Counted from the first letter of the stretch, positions 1-12,905 are shown. The stretch is DNA of 64,000 nt from Amphiura filiformis (GCF_039555335.1 NC_092647.1:18199993-18263992), one strand, 5' to 3'. The notes: generated by a model not told the origin, from the letters alone. A program made the numbers and translations.

Positions 1-834
1 TGTTTACCGGGTAGTTTTGAAGGTCATCGGAGGTCAATGTCAAAGGTCATGGGGGAAAATACCCCACATGGATACAAAGCAGCAAGTGCACATGGATAAA
101 AAGAATCCAGTAGACGATCTACAACAAGTTTCAAGCTGCCCAAGCCGGTGAACAAGGTCATTCATTCATAGATTCCATTCAGCTTTTGGCTACATGCCCA
201 ATTTGAAATGCACTGTAAATGTCTACCCAGAATGCATTGCTGCAAATATGCTATAGTGTCTTCCCAGCATTCATTGCTGAAAATGATTTCTATAAGCGCC
301 CCTACCCCAATAAGCGCCCCCACATACCCCAATAAGTGCCCACATACCCCCTAATAGCTAAAGGGCTATTACAGCAACAGGCGCACTAGTTTTAATCCAA
401 ATAAAAAATCAGTGCTGTGTTTGTTTGTTTTTGGAATCGGATGTAGTTTGTATTACACTTTTGATTCAATCTTCAAATGTTGACATATTTCAAAATGTGT
501 CCTATTCTGCTACAATATTTCAATTCCATCTACAATTTATTTACAGACTACATAACATCTTCGTCATCAAAACAAATCCGCAATGCATTGTGGGAAAGTT
601 TTATTAGAGTTGAACTCTGACCTATCAGGACAATGGCTTTAATTATTAATTATTCGCTTTAATATTATTGTAATGTTTAATAACAAATAATATTCAAATA
701 TCTTTGGCGCAGAAATAATCATTTTTAGGGAAGGCCATTTATCAAAATATTTTAAACAATATTTTTTTAAAGCACAAACAGCAAAATTTGCCCAAACCGT
801 CCCACAATGCACTAGGAGTTTTGGCCGGTTCCAC
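1..834. other. Intergenic or intronic, no gene recognised
   Basis: AT-rich non-coding sequence with no convincing ORF. The first 60 bases hold three AGGTCA half-sites (about 20-55), the same word that dominates the satellite starting at 2.1 kb. At about 295-345 there is a short direct repeat of an AATAAGCGCCCC-like unit. Nothing else stands out. Confidence 0.5.
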
Positions 835-990
835 CTACAATTTTATTATCGTCTGGTGGATTACAGAGTACATCGTCTTCATCTTCGCCTTCAAAACAAT
901 TGTCGAGATTGTTGCACAAATCGGTTTCCCTTATACAATATCCGTCGTGACATCGGTAGCCACCCGTACCGTCATAACGCTGACATTTGG
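835..990 (-). CDS. Internal exon encoding an LDL-receptor class A module
   Basis: On the minus strand an acceptor (pyrimidine-rich, ...TCTCTAG) precedes an open frame with six cysteines in LDLa spacing: CQRY, RCHDGYC, LCNNLDNC, then EGEDEDDVLC. The family folds around Ca2+, normally with a CDGxxDCxDGSDE motif. Here the usual first aspartates are asparagines (CNNLDNC) while the distal acidic cluster (EGEDE) is kept, so Ca2+ binding may be weakened. After the last cysteine the frame reads NPPDDNKIVGG and stops at 812, so the exon probably ends at a donor: GT at 834-833 keeps phase 1-1, as is usual for LDLa exons, and GT at 838-837 is the alternative. Its start phase matches the exon at 1866-1938. 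Likely an extracellular or membrane protein. The basic-IVGG sequence recalls a trypsin activation site, but no protease domain is visible in the window. Confidence 0.72.
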
Positions 991-1865
991 CTAGAGAAAA
1001 AATACACATACCATGGTTAAACAGTTAAAAGGGACATACATATCGTTGTGATCGCGGTATATCAGCATACAGTAAAACCTTGTCTGCAATCATATAGAGT
1101 GTTTGGGCGCCAACCATCCACAAAATGATTACAGAGCGTTAGCAAATAAATCACCGATACAATCGTATACAAGTATTATTGAATGAACAATATATTGTAT
1201 TGGCATATTACGGCTACTTCGTCATCAAAAACACTATTATGCTTGTAAACTGGTTTACAGTATAGACGAATCCAATTTCACGCATTCCTACACTTCAATG
1301 GCAGCCATAGCTGGGTCCCAGTCGGCTCCATCTCGCCTAAAATGTGAAATGATGCGGCATTGGGGGGTATTTTAAACTGCATTCTATCACCCGTGTTACA
1401 CGTAAACAAACGAATGATGACAGTTTACAACACAAAAGAATCTAACATCGAATTTTAAGCGGCTTTATTCCACCCAATAATATTGGGCAGTCACAACACC
1501 AGTTTGGTGCTGCGGGGACCCAGTAATGGCCGACCAAATCCTGACCATGACTTGGTTCGTTTGATTCGTCTATTGCCATGTATAAATTTTCCATGGCCAA
1601 AAAAATCAGTTACGTCGCCCTCTATCGACAGAACAAAACAATACAAAAGCTTGGTCGCTACACGCGCTCGGCGAATCGCCTGAAGAGATTTACATGTTAG
1701 ATAGGTATGGTTTATAATAAACCTTTATTCGTCACTCTGTTGTATTTACAATGAATTAGAGCAGTCAGCGGTACACGGTCGAGAAACAGCCGGCGTTCTC
1801 GCTGACTACCGGAGCTTTCAAAAATCTCGTTATCGAATTGTGTACGCAAATTCTTTCATACTCAC
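991..1865 (-). other. Intron between the two left-edge exons
   Basis: This sequence lies between donor GTGAGTATG (minus strand, from 1865 down) and acceptor TCTCTAG (ending at 991). No further coding sequence is seen in it. The 66-codon plus-strand ORF at 1483-1683 resembles no known protein and has no splice or start context. Confidence 0.55.
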
Positions 1866-1938
1866 GCAAACTGAAGGGTTGAGAAAGGTTTGGTGGAGGT
1901 TGAGTTGGATAGTAAACAGGAACTCTTTTATCATTATC
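1866..1938 (-). CDS. Exon encoding a Pro-rich linker upstream of the LDLa module
   Basis: The 73-nt exon is bounded by a good acceptor (CATTTCAG before 1938) and a near-consensus donor (GTGAGTATG after 1866). Read in phase 0 it gives DNDKRVPVYYPTQPPP followed by NLSQPFSL, then one base left over. The exon at 990 starts with two bases, so the junction codon becomes CCC (Pro) and leads straight into the LDLa cysteine. This phase match is the main support. The proline-rich composition suits an extracellular linker or stalk. More exons must lie upstream, to the right on this strand, but I cannot identify them. Confidence 0.6.
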
Positions 1939-2087
1939 CTGAAATGGAAAAATAATTATTGAAATGTATCGGATATTTCAAATTATGTATTTTGTCACGC
2001 CCATGTCTACGTACACTCCTCAAAAGAATTAAAGAATCAGATGAATATATCAGTACTTGTGAAAAAACATAGGATATGATGTAATTA
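1939..2087. other. Unique sequence before the satellite array
   Basis: This short AT-rich stretch separates the Pro-rich exon from the satellite. The word 'cactcctcaaaagaattaaagaatcagatgaatatatcag' region at 2013-2052 is echoed in inverted orientation near 13025-13065 on the other side of the array. That suggests the array lies inside an older repeat or was inserted into one. Confidence 0.35.
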
Positions 2088-2971
2088 CACAGCCGAGAGC
2101 TGTGTTTTGTTTCTTACGAGATCGTCTACCTTTCTTCTGTCAACCTTTACATTTGCTCTAGCACTGACATGCGTGTACCGATTTTGACCTAACTTGGTCA
2201 CAATCATCATTGACCATGCCCCTACATGTCACATAAAAATTGTGGGGTCAAAGGTCATGCAGGGGTCATAGGGGTCAAAAAAGTGATTTCAGCTAAAAAT
2301 GCATCTTCTCCCACAAATTACGTAGGACAGTGACGCCATTTGGACCCCGAAATTGGTAGGTCGGGGAGGTTATGGGGTGTACACAGATTTGGGGTCAAAG
2401 GTCATTAAGGGGTCACTTCCGGTATAAATCGAAATATCTTCAAAAAATTTTATTAGCTAAGAAAAACATAGGAGAGTGATGGTATGTTCACACATGAATT
2501 GTGTTTACCCAATGTATATGTGGTATTTTTTTTATTTGGGGTCAAAGGTTATTAAGGGGTCACTTCCTGTATAAAACAAAATATCTTCAAAAATTTTTAT
2601 CGGCCAAGAAAACATAGCACACTGACGGTATATTCACACATGAATTGATGTCACCTAGTGTACACGTGGTATTTTTTTCGGCGGGGTCAAAGGTCATTAA
2701 GGGGTCACTTTCGATGTCTGACCGAATACTTTCAAAATGCTTCTTTTCTCAAATTACACGGCGCAGGGATATGTGCCTGGTGCATATATATTGGCTATAG
2801 CCAGTGTCTATGTGGTGTAAAAATAATTGGGATCAACGGTCACTTAGAGGTCATTTTAATTAAAAGACTTATATCCTTCAAATTCGACATGTATGCACGG
2901 CATAGCAGCCGACAAGCCTGCACGTGGTAGCGCGCAATGGTCGAGGGCTTTTATTACACAGCCGAGAGTTT

Positions 2972-3070
2972 ACACAGCCGTGACGTTAGTCACGGCTGTG
3001 TCTTTTTTCTTACAGGTTCTTCTTTCTTCTTTCTTTCTTTACACAGCCGTGACGTTAGTCACGGCTGTGT
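2972..3070. repeat. Two copies of a perfect 30-bp palindrome
   Basis: At 2972-3001 and 3041-3070 the sequence reads ACACAGCCGTGAC-GTTA-GTCACGGCTGTGT; the two 13-base arms are exact inverses. Each copy is followed by a CTTTTTTCTTACAGGTTCTT spacer. The same end sequence (ACACAGCCG / CGGCTGTGT) marks the start (2090) and the end of the higher-order satellite units, so these look like fused terminal inverted repeats of a transposon-like unit. Confidence 0.85.
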
Positions 3071-4429
3071 CTTTTTTCTTACAGGTTCTTTCTTCTTCTG
3101 TCAACCATTACATTTGCTCTAGCACTCACATGCTTACATCGATTTTGACCTAACTTGGTCACAATGATCATTGACCATGCCCCTACATGTCATATGAAAC
3201 TCGCGGGGTCAAAGGTCACGCAGGGGTCACAAACGTGATTTCAACTAAAAATGCATCTTCTCCTACAACTTACGTAGGACAGCGACCCCACTTGCACACA
3301 TGCATTGTTATTACCCAGTGTCTATGTGGTGTACACAGATTTGGGGTCAAAGGTCATTAAGGGGTCACTTCCGGTATAAAACGAAAAACCTTCAAAAATT
3401 TTTATTAGCTAAATAAAACATAGCACAGTAACGGTATGTTCACATATGATCTGCAGTCACCCAATGTATATGTGGTATTTTTTTATTTGGGGTCAAAGCT
3501 CATTAAGGGTCACTTCCGGTATAAAAAGAAATACCTTTAAAATGCATCTTCTTCCACAAATTATGTGGGACAGAGACGCCACTTGCACACATGCATTGTT
3601 ATTACCCAGTGTCTATGGGGTGTACACAGATTTGGGGTCAAAGGTCATTAAGGGGTCACTTCCGGTATAAAACGAAATACCTTCAAACATTTTTATTAGC
3701 TAAGTAAAACATGGGACAGTAACGGTATGTTCACACATGATCTGCAGTTACCCAATGTATATGTGGTATTTTTTATTTGGGGTCAAATCTCATTAAGGGT
3801 CACTTCCGGTATAAAACGAAATACCTTTAAAATGCATCTTCTTCCACAGATTCTGTAGGACAGAGACGCCACTTGCACACATGCATTGTTATTACCCAGT
3901 GTCTATGGGGTGTACGCAGATTTGGGGTCAAAGGTCATTAAGGGGTCACTTCCGGTATAAAACGAAAAACCTTAAAAAATTTTTATTTGCTAAGAAAAAC
4001 ATAGGACTGTAACGGTATGTTCACACATGAATTGTGGTTACCCAGTTTATATGTGGTATTATTTTATTTGGGGTCAAAGGTCATTAAGGGGTCACTTCCG
4101 GTATAAAACGAAATACCTTGAAAATGCTTCTTCCACAAATTACGTAGGACAGTGACGCCACTTGCACACATGCATTGTTATAACACAGTGTCTATATGGT
4201 GTACACACATTTGGGGTCAATGGTCAGTAAGGGGTCACTTCCGGTATAAAACGATATACCTTCAAAATGCCCCTTCTGCCACAAAAAGCATAGCAAAGTG
4301 ATGCCACGTGGACACGTGTATTGACATTAGCCAATGTATATGGGGTTTTCATATATTTTGGGGTCAAAGGTGATTAAGGGGTCACCACACGGCTGTGTTC
4401 GTGGTCTTAGACCACAGCTAAGTCTAGTT

Positions 4430-4620
4430 ACACAGCCGTGACGTTAGTCACGGCTGTGTCTTTTTTCTTACAGGTTCTTCTTTACACAGCCGTGACGTTA
4501 GTCACGGCTGTGTCTTTTTTCTTAGGTTCTTCTTCTTCTTTACACAGCCGTGACGTTAGTCACGGCTGTGTCTTTTTCTTACAGGTTCTTACACAGCCGT
4601 GACGTTAGTCACGGCTGTGT
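4430..4620. repeat. Four tandem copies of the 30-bp palindrome
   Basis: Perfect copies lie at 4430-4459, 4484-4513, 4542-4571 and 4591-4620, identical to those at 2972 and 3041. They are separated by 19-28-bp pyrimidine spacers of the TCTTTTTTCTTACAGGTTCTT type. The cluster sits between one satellite higher-order unit (ending at 4429) and the leader of the next (4660). Confidence 0.88.
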
Positions 4621-7600
4621 CTTTTTTCTTACAGGTTCTTTCTTTCTTCTTCTTCTTCTGTCAACCATTACATTTGCTCTAGCACTCACATGCTTACATC
4701 GATTTTGACCTAACTTGGTCACAATGATCATTGACCGTGCCCTACATGTCACATGAAACTTGTGGGGTCAAAGGTCATGCAGGAGTCACAGAGGTCAAAA
4801 ACGTGATTTCAACTAAAAATGCATCTTCTCCCACAACTTACGTTGGACAGTGACCCCACTTGCACACATGCATTGTTATTACCCAGTGTCTATGTGGTGT
4901 ACACAGATTTGGGGTCAATGGTCATTAAGGGGTTACTTCCGGTATAAAACGAAAAACCTTCAAAAAATTTTATTAGCTAAGTAAAATATAGCACAGTAAC
5001 GGTATGTTCACATATGATCTGCAGTCACCCAATGTATATGTGGTATTTTTTTTATTTGGGGTCAAAGCTCATTAAGGGGTCACTTCCGGTATAAAAATAA
5101 ATACCTTTAAAATGCATCTTCTTCCACAAATTATGTGGGACAGAGACGCCACTTGCACACATGCATTGTTATTACCCAGTGTCTATGTGGTGTACACAGA
5201 TTTGGGGTCAAAGGTCATTAAGGGGTCACCTCCGGTATAAGACGAAATACCTTCAAAAATTTGTATTAGCTAAGTAAAACATGGGACAGTAACGGTATGT
5301 TCACACATGATCTGCAGTCACCCAATGTATATATGGTATTTTTTTATTTGGGGTCAAATCTCATTAAGAGGTTACTTCCGGTATAAAACGAAATACCTTT
5401 AAAATGCATCTTCTTCCACAGATTCTGTAGGACAGTGACGCCACTTGCACACCTGCATTGTCATTACCCATTGTCTATGGGGTGTACACAGATTTGGGGT
5501 CAAAAGGTCATTAAGGGTCACTTCCGGTATAAAACGAAAAACCTTCAAAAATTTTTATTTGCTAAGAAAAACATAGGACAGTAACGGTATGTTCACACAT
5601 GAATTGCGGTTACCCAATTCATATGTGGCATTTTTTATTTGGGGTCAAATGTCATTAAGGGTCACTTCCGGTCTGAGACGAAAAACCTTCAAAATGCCCC
5701 TTCTGCCGCAAATAACATGGCAAAGTGATGCCACGTGCACACATACATTGACATTAGCCAATGTCTATGGGGTTTTCATATATTTTGGGGTCAAAGGTCA
5801 TTAAGGGTAACAACACGGCTGTGTTCGTGGTCTTAGACCACAGCTAAGTCTAGTTCTTCTTCTTTCTTCTTTCTGTCAACCATTACATTTGCTCTAGCAC
5901 TCAAACGCTTACATCGATTTTGACCTAACTTGGTCACAATGATCATTGACCGTGCCCCTACATGTCACATGAAACTTGTGGGGTCAAAGGTCATGCAGAG
6001 GTCAAAGGGTCAAAAACGTGATTTCAACTAAAATGCATCTTCTCCCACGACTTACGTATGACAGCGACGCCACTTGCACACATGAATTGTTATTACCCAG
6101 TGTATATGTGGTGTACACAGATTTGGGGTCAAAGGTCATTAAGGGGTCACTTCCGGTATAAAACGAAATACCTTTAAAAATTTTATTAGCTAAGTAAAAC
6201 ATGGGACAGTAACGGTATGTTCGCATATGATCTTCAGTCACCCAATGTATATGTGGTATTTTTTTTTTATTTGAGGTCAAATCTCATTAAGGGGTCACTT
6301 CCGGTATGAAACGAAATACCTTTAAAATGCATCTTCTTCCACAGACTATGTAGGACAGTGACGCCACTTGCACACATGCATTGTTATTATCTAGTGTCTA
6401 TGGGGTGTACACAGATTTGGGGTCAAAGGTCATTAAGGGGTCACTTCCGGTATAAATCGAAATATCTTCAAAATTTTTTATTAGCTAAGAAAATCTTAGG
6501 AGAGTGATGGTATGTTCACACATGAATTGTGTTTACTCAATGTATATATGGTATTTTTTATTTGGGGTCAACGGTCATTAAGGGTAATTTCCGGTATAAA
6601 ACGAAATACCTTTAAAATGCATCTTCTCCCACAAATCACGTAGGACAGTGATGCCACTTACACACATGCATTGTTATTACCCAGTGTCTATGGGGTGTAC
6701 ACAGATTTGGGGTCAAAGGTTATTAAGGGGTCGCTTCCGGTATAAAACGAAATAACTTCAAAAAGTGTTATCAGCCAAGAAAAATATAGCACAGAGACGG
6801 TACATTCACACATAAATTGATGTTCCTCAGTGTATACGTGGTATTTTTTTATTTGGGGTAAAAGGTCATTAAGGGGTCACTTCCGGTCTGAGACATAAAA
6901 CCTTCAAAATGCCCCTTCTGCCACAAATTACCAATGTCTATGAGGTTTTCATATATTTTGGGGTCAAAGGTCATTAAGGGGTCACAACACGGCTGTGTTC
7001 GTGGTCTTAGACCACAGCTAAGTCTAGTTCTTTCTTCTTTCTGTCAACCATTACATTTGCTCTAGCACTCACATGCTTACATCGATTTTAACCTAACTTG
7101 GTCACAATGATCATTGACCGTGCCCCTACATGTCACATGAAACTTGTGGGGTCAAAGGTCACGCAGGGGTCATAGGGGTCAAAAACATGATTTCAACTCA
7201 AAATGCATCTTCTCCTACAAATTACGTAGGACAGTGACGCCACTTGCACACATCCATTGTTATTATCCAGTGTCTATATGGTGTACACAGATTTGGGGTC
7301 AAAGGTCATTAAGGGGTCACTTCCGGTATAAAACGAAATACGTTCAAATTATTTTATTAGCTAAGAAAAACATAGGACAGTAACGGTATGTTCACATATG
7401 AGTTGCAGTTACCCAATGTATATGTGGTATTTTTTTATTTGGGGTCAAAGGTCATTAAGGGGTCACTTCCGGAATAAAACGAAATACCTTTAAAATGCAT
7501 CTTCTCCCACAAATTACGTAGGACAGTGACACCACTTGCACACATGCATTGTTATTACCCAGTGTCAATGTGGTGTACACAGATTTGGGGTCAAAGGTCA

Positions 7601-10600
7601 TTAAGGGGCCACTTCCGGTATAAATCGAAATATCTTCAAAAAATTGTATTAGCTAAGAAAAACATAGGACAGTGATGGTATGTTCACACATGAATTGTGT
7701 TTAACCAATGTATATATGGTATTTTTTATTTGGGGTCAAAGGTCATTAATGGGTCATTTCCGGTATAAAACGAAATACCTTTAAAATGCATCTTCTCCCA
7801 CAAATTACGCGGGACAGTGATGCCACTTACACACATGCATTGTTATTACCCAGTGTCTATGGGGTGTACACAGATTTGGGGTCAAAGTTCATTAAAGGGT
7901 TTCTTCCGGTCTGAGACGAAAAACATTCAAAATGTCCCTTCTGCCACAAATAACATGGCAAAGTAATGCCACGTGCACGCATACATTGACATTAGCCAAT
8001 GCCTATGGGGTTTTCATATATTTTGGGGTCAAAGGTCAGTAAGGGGTCACAACACGGCTGTGTTCGTGGTCTTAGACCACAGCTAAGTCTAGTCTTTCTT
8101 CTTTCTTCTGTCAACCATTACATTTGCTCTAGCACTCACATGCTTACATCGATTTTGACCTAACTTGGTCACAATGATCATTGACCGTGCCCCTACATGT
8201 CACATGAAACTTGTTGGGTCAAAGGTCACGCAGGGGTCACAGGGGTGAAAAACGTGAATTCAGCTCAAAATGTACCTTCTCCTACAAATTACGTAGGACA
8301 GAGACGCCACTTGCACACATGCATTGTAATTACCCAGTGTCTATGGGGTGTACACAGATTTGGGGTCAAAGGTCATTAAGGGGTCACTTCCGGTATAAAA
8401 CGAAATACCTGAAAAAATTTCTATTAGCTAAGAAAAATATAGGAGAGTGATGGTATGTTCACACATGAATTATGTCTACCCAATGTATATATGGTATTTT
8501 TTTATTTGGGGTCAAAGGTCATTAAGGGGTAATTTCCGGTATAAAACGAAATACCTTTAAAATACATCTTCTCCCACAAATTACGTAGGACAGTGATGCC
8601 ACTTGCACACATGCATTGTTATTAACCAGTGTCAATGTGGTGTACACAGATTTTGGGTCAAAGGTCATTAAGTGGTCACTTCCGGTATAAATCGAAATAT
8701 CTTCAAAAAATTGTATAAACTAAGAAAAACATAGGAGAGTGATGATATGTTCACACATGAATTGTGTTTACCCAATGTATATATGGTATTTTTTATTTGG
8801 GGTCAAAGGTCATTAAGGGGTCATTTCCGGTATAAAACGAAATACCTTTAAAATGCATCTTCTCCCACAAATTACGTAGGAGAGTGATGCCACTTACACA
8901 CATGCATTGTTATTACCCAGTGTCTATGGGGTGTACACAGATTTGAGGTCAAAGGTCATTAAGGTGTCACTTCCGGTCTGATACGAAAAACCTTCAAAAT
9001 GCCCCTTCTGCCACAAATAACATGGCAAAGTAATGCCACGTGCACGCATACATTGACATTAGCCAATGTATATGGGGTTTTCATATATTTTTGGGTCAAA
9101 GGTCATTAAGGGGTCAAAACACGGCTGTGTTCGTGGTCTTAGACCACAGCTAAGTCTAGTTCTTTCTTTCTTCTTCTTCTGTCAACCATTACATTTGCTC
9201 TAGCACTCACACGCTTACATCGATTTTGACCTAACTTGGTCACAATGATCATTGACCAAGCCCCTACATGTCACATGAAACTTGTGGGGTCAAAGGTCAC
9301 ACAGGGGTCATAGGGGTCAAAAACGTGATTTCAACTAAAAATGCATCTTCTCCCACAACTTAAGTATGAGAGCGACGCCACTTGCACATATGAATTGTAA
9401 TTAACCAGTGACTATGTGGTGTACACAGATTTGGGGTCAAAGGTCATTAAGGTGTCACTTCCGGTATAAAACGAAATACCTTCAAAAAATTTTATTAGCT
9501 CAGTAAAACAAGGGACAGTAACGGTATGTTCACATATGATCTGCAGTCACCCAATGTATATGTAGTATTTTTTTATTTAGGGTCAAAGCTCATTAAGGGG
9601 TCACTTCCGGTGTAAAAAGAAATACCTTTAAAATGCATCTTCTTCCACAAATTATGTAGGACAGAGACGCCACTTGCACACATGCATTGTTATTACCCAG
9701 TGTCTATGGGGTGTACACAGATTTGGGGTCAAAGGTCATTAATGGGTCACTTCCGGTATAAAACGAAATAACTTTAAAAATTTTTATTAGCTAAGAAAAA
9801 CATAGGAGTGTGATGGTGTGCTCACACATAAATTGTGTTTACCCAATGTATATATTGTATTTTTTTATTTGGGGTCAAAGGTCATTAAGGGGTCATTTCC
9901 GGTATAAAATGAAATACCTTTAAAATGCATCTTCTCCCACAAATTACGTAGGACAGTGATGCCACTTGCACACATGCATTGTTATTACCCAGTGTCTATG
10001 GGGTGTACACAGATTTGGGGACAAAGGTCATTAAGGGGTCACTTCCGGTATAAAACGAAATAACTTCAAAACACTTTATCAGCCAAGAAAAATATAGCAC
10101 AGAGACGGTACATTCACACATGAATTGATGTTGCTCAGTGTAAACGTGGTATTTTTTTATTTGGGGTAAAAGGTCACTTCCGGTCTGAGACAAAACCCTT
10201 CAAAAAGCCCCTTCTGCCACAAATAACATGGCAAAGTGATCCACGTGCACACATACATTGACATTAGCCAATGTTAAATAGGGTATCATCTCTTTTGGGG
10301 TCAAAGGTCATTAAGGGGTCACAACACGGCTGTGTTCGTGGTCTTAGACCACAGCTAAGTCTAGTTCTTTCTTCTTTCTGTCAACCATTACATTTGCTCT
10401 AGCACTCACATGCTTACATCGATTTTCACCTAACTTGGTCATAATAATTATTGAACATGCTCCTACATGTGACATGAAACTTGTGGGGTCAAAGGTCACG
10501 CAGGGGTCATAGGGGTCAAAAACGTGAATTTAACTCAAAATGCATATTCTCCTACAAATTACGTAGGACAGTGACGCCACTTGCACACATGCATTGTAAT

Positions 10601-12658
10601 TACCCAGTGTCTATAAGGTATACACAGATTTGGGGTCAAAGGTCATTAAGGGATCACTTCCGGCATAAAACGGAATACCTTCAAATTTTTTTATTAGCTA
10701 AGGAAAACATAGGACAGTAACGGTATGTTCACATATGAGTTGCAGTTACCCAATGTATATGTGGTATTTTTTTATTTGGGGTCAAAAGGTCATTAAGGGG
10801 TCACTTCCGGTATAAAACGAAATACCTTTAAAATGCATCTTCTCCCACAAATTACGTAGGACAGTGACACCACTTGCACAAATGCATTGTTATTTCCCAG
10901 TGTCAATGTGGTGTACACAGATTTTGGGTCAAAGGTCATTAAGGGGTCACTTCCGGTATAAATCGAAATATCTTCAAAAAAATTTATTAGCTAAGAAAAA
11001 CATAGGAGAGTGATGGTATGTTCACACATGAATTGCGTCAAACCAATGTATATGTGGTATTTTTTATTTGGGGTCAAAGGTCATTAAGGGGTCATTTCCG
11101 GTATAAAACGAAATACCTTTAAAATGCATCTTCTCCCACAAATTACGTAGGACAGTAATGCAACTTACACACATGCATTGTTATTACCCAGTGTCTATGG
11201 GGTGTACACAGATTTGGGGTCAAAGGTCATGAAGGGGTCACTTCCGGTAAAAAATGAAATACCTTCAAACAATTTTATTAGCTAAGGAAAACATAGCACA
11301 GTAACGGTATGTTCACACATGAATTGTGGTTAGCCATTGTAAATGTGATATTTTTTTATTTGGGGTCAAAGGTCATAAAGGGGTTACTTCATGTCTGAGA
11401 CGAAAAACCTTCAAAATGCCCCTTCTGCCACAAATAACATGTCAAAGTGATACCACATGCACACCTGCATTGATATTAGCCAATGTCTATGGGGTTTTCA
11501 TATATTTTGGGGTCAAATGTCATTAAGGGGTCACAACACGGCTGTGTTCGTGGTCTTAGACCACAGCTAATTCTTTCTTCTTTCTGTCAACCATTCCATT
11601 TGCTCTAGCACTCACATGCTTACATCGATTTTGACCTAACTTGGTCACAATGATCATTGACCGTGCCCCTACATGTCACAAGAAACTTGTGGGGTCAAAG
11701 GTCACGCAGGGGTCATAGGGGTCAAAAACGTGATTTCAACTCAAAATGCATCTTCTCCTACAAATTACGTAGGACAGTGACGCCACTTGCACACATCCAT
11801 TGTTATTATCCAGTGTCTATATGGTGTACACAGATTTGGGGTCAAAGGTCATTAAAGGGTCACTTCCGGTATAAAACGAAATACGTTCAAATTATTTTAT
11901 TAGCTAAGGAAAACATAGGACAGTAACTGTATGTTCACATATGAGTTGCAGTTACCCAATGCATATGTGGTTTTTTTTTGTTTGGGGTCAAAGGTCATTA
12001 AGTGGTTCACTTCCGGAATAAAACGAAATACCTTTAAAATGCATCTTCTCCCACAAATTACGTAGGGCAGTGACACCACTTGCACACATGCATTGTTATT
12101 ACCCAGTGTCAATGTGGTGTACACAGATTTGGGGTCAAAGGTCATTAAGGGGCCATTTCCGGTATAAATCGAAATATCTTCAAAAATTTTATTAGCTAAG
12201 AAAAACATAGGACAGTGATGGTATGTTCAAACATGAATTGTGTTTAACCAATGTATATATGGTATTTTTTATTTGGGGTCAAAGGTCATTAAGGGGTCAT
12301 TTCCGGTATAAAACGAAATACCTTTAAAATATATCTTCTCCCACAAATTACGCAGGACAGTGATGCCACTTACACACATGCATTGTTATTACCCAGTGTC
12401 TATGGGGTGTACACAGATTTGGGGTCAAAGGTCATTAAGGGGTCACTTCCGGTCAGAAACGAAAAACCTTCAAAATGTCCCTTCTGCCACAAATAACATG
12501 GCAAAGTAATGCCACGTGCACGCATACATTGACATTAGCCAATGTCTATAGGGTTTTCATATATTTTGGGGTCAAAGGTCAGTAAGGGGTCACAACACGG
12601 CTGTGTTCGTGGTCTTAGACCACAGCTAAGTCTAGTATTATTTGTGCTTGATCTTTCG

Positions 12659-12905
12659 TTAGGGGACAAACCAAAAGATCGATGACGTCTTATAAACGAA
12701 ACTAGTTTCGTTTAGGGGGGAGGGGTACAAATACTCGATTACGTTTGTACAAAAACATCGGTTTGAAGAATGTGTCATTATTATTATTATGTCAAAATTT
12801 TCAACATTTCATTATTACGTTTCTGGCAGAGAGGGAGGGGGTCGGCTGAAAAACGAAACTAGCTACGTTTATAGGACGTCATCGATCTTTTGGTTTGTTC
12901 CCTTA
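12659..12905. mobile_element. MITE with about 52-bp inverted repeats and TTA target duplication
   Basis: The terminal repeats are GGGGACAAACCAAAAGATCG... (from 12662) and its inverse ending ...CGATCTTTTGGTTTGTTCCC (12902). They match over about 52 bases with roughly six differences. TTA flanks both ends (12659-12661 and 12903-12905). A 3-bp TTA duplication with G-rich termini fits PIF/Harbinger-type non-autonomous elements. The interior has no ORF. Confidence 0.8.

Larger units (their letters stand above)
2088..12637. repeat. 10.5-kb higher-order satellite array with DR1/DR5 motifs
   Basis: Monomers of about 146 bp alternate between two types: A (core CATCTTCTCCCACAAATTACG, ending GGTGTACACAGATTTGGGG) and B (core TTTTATTAGCTAAG, GGTATGTTCACACATGAATT). 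Both end in the same GGGGTCAAAGGTCATTAAGG / GGTCACTTCCGGTATAAAACG segment. Runs of A and B are capped by a third monomer type (CCCCTTCTGCCACAAATAACATGG) ending in ACACGGCTGTGT and a GTGGTCTTAGACCAC hairpin. A leader starting CTGTCAACCATTACATTTGC begins each higher-order unit, at about 2139, 3098, 4660, 5874, 7039, 8109, 9179, 10378 and 11586, giving periods of about 1.05-1.2 kb after the first units. The many short ORFs in the array are read-through of the repeat and are not genes. Confidence 0.9.

Noticed and set aside
6002..12208. Many 60-100-codon ORFs on both strands across the 2-12.6 kb region
   Set aside because: They translate the satellite monomers (WGQRSLRGHFRYKTKY and variants) in whichever frame is open; there is no start context, splice site or domain.
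2139..12637. CRISPR-like array (regular repeats with spacers)
   Set aside because: The repeats are long (~146 bp), spacers are themselves related, and the genome is eukaryotic.
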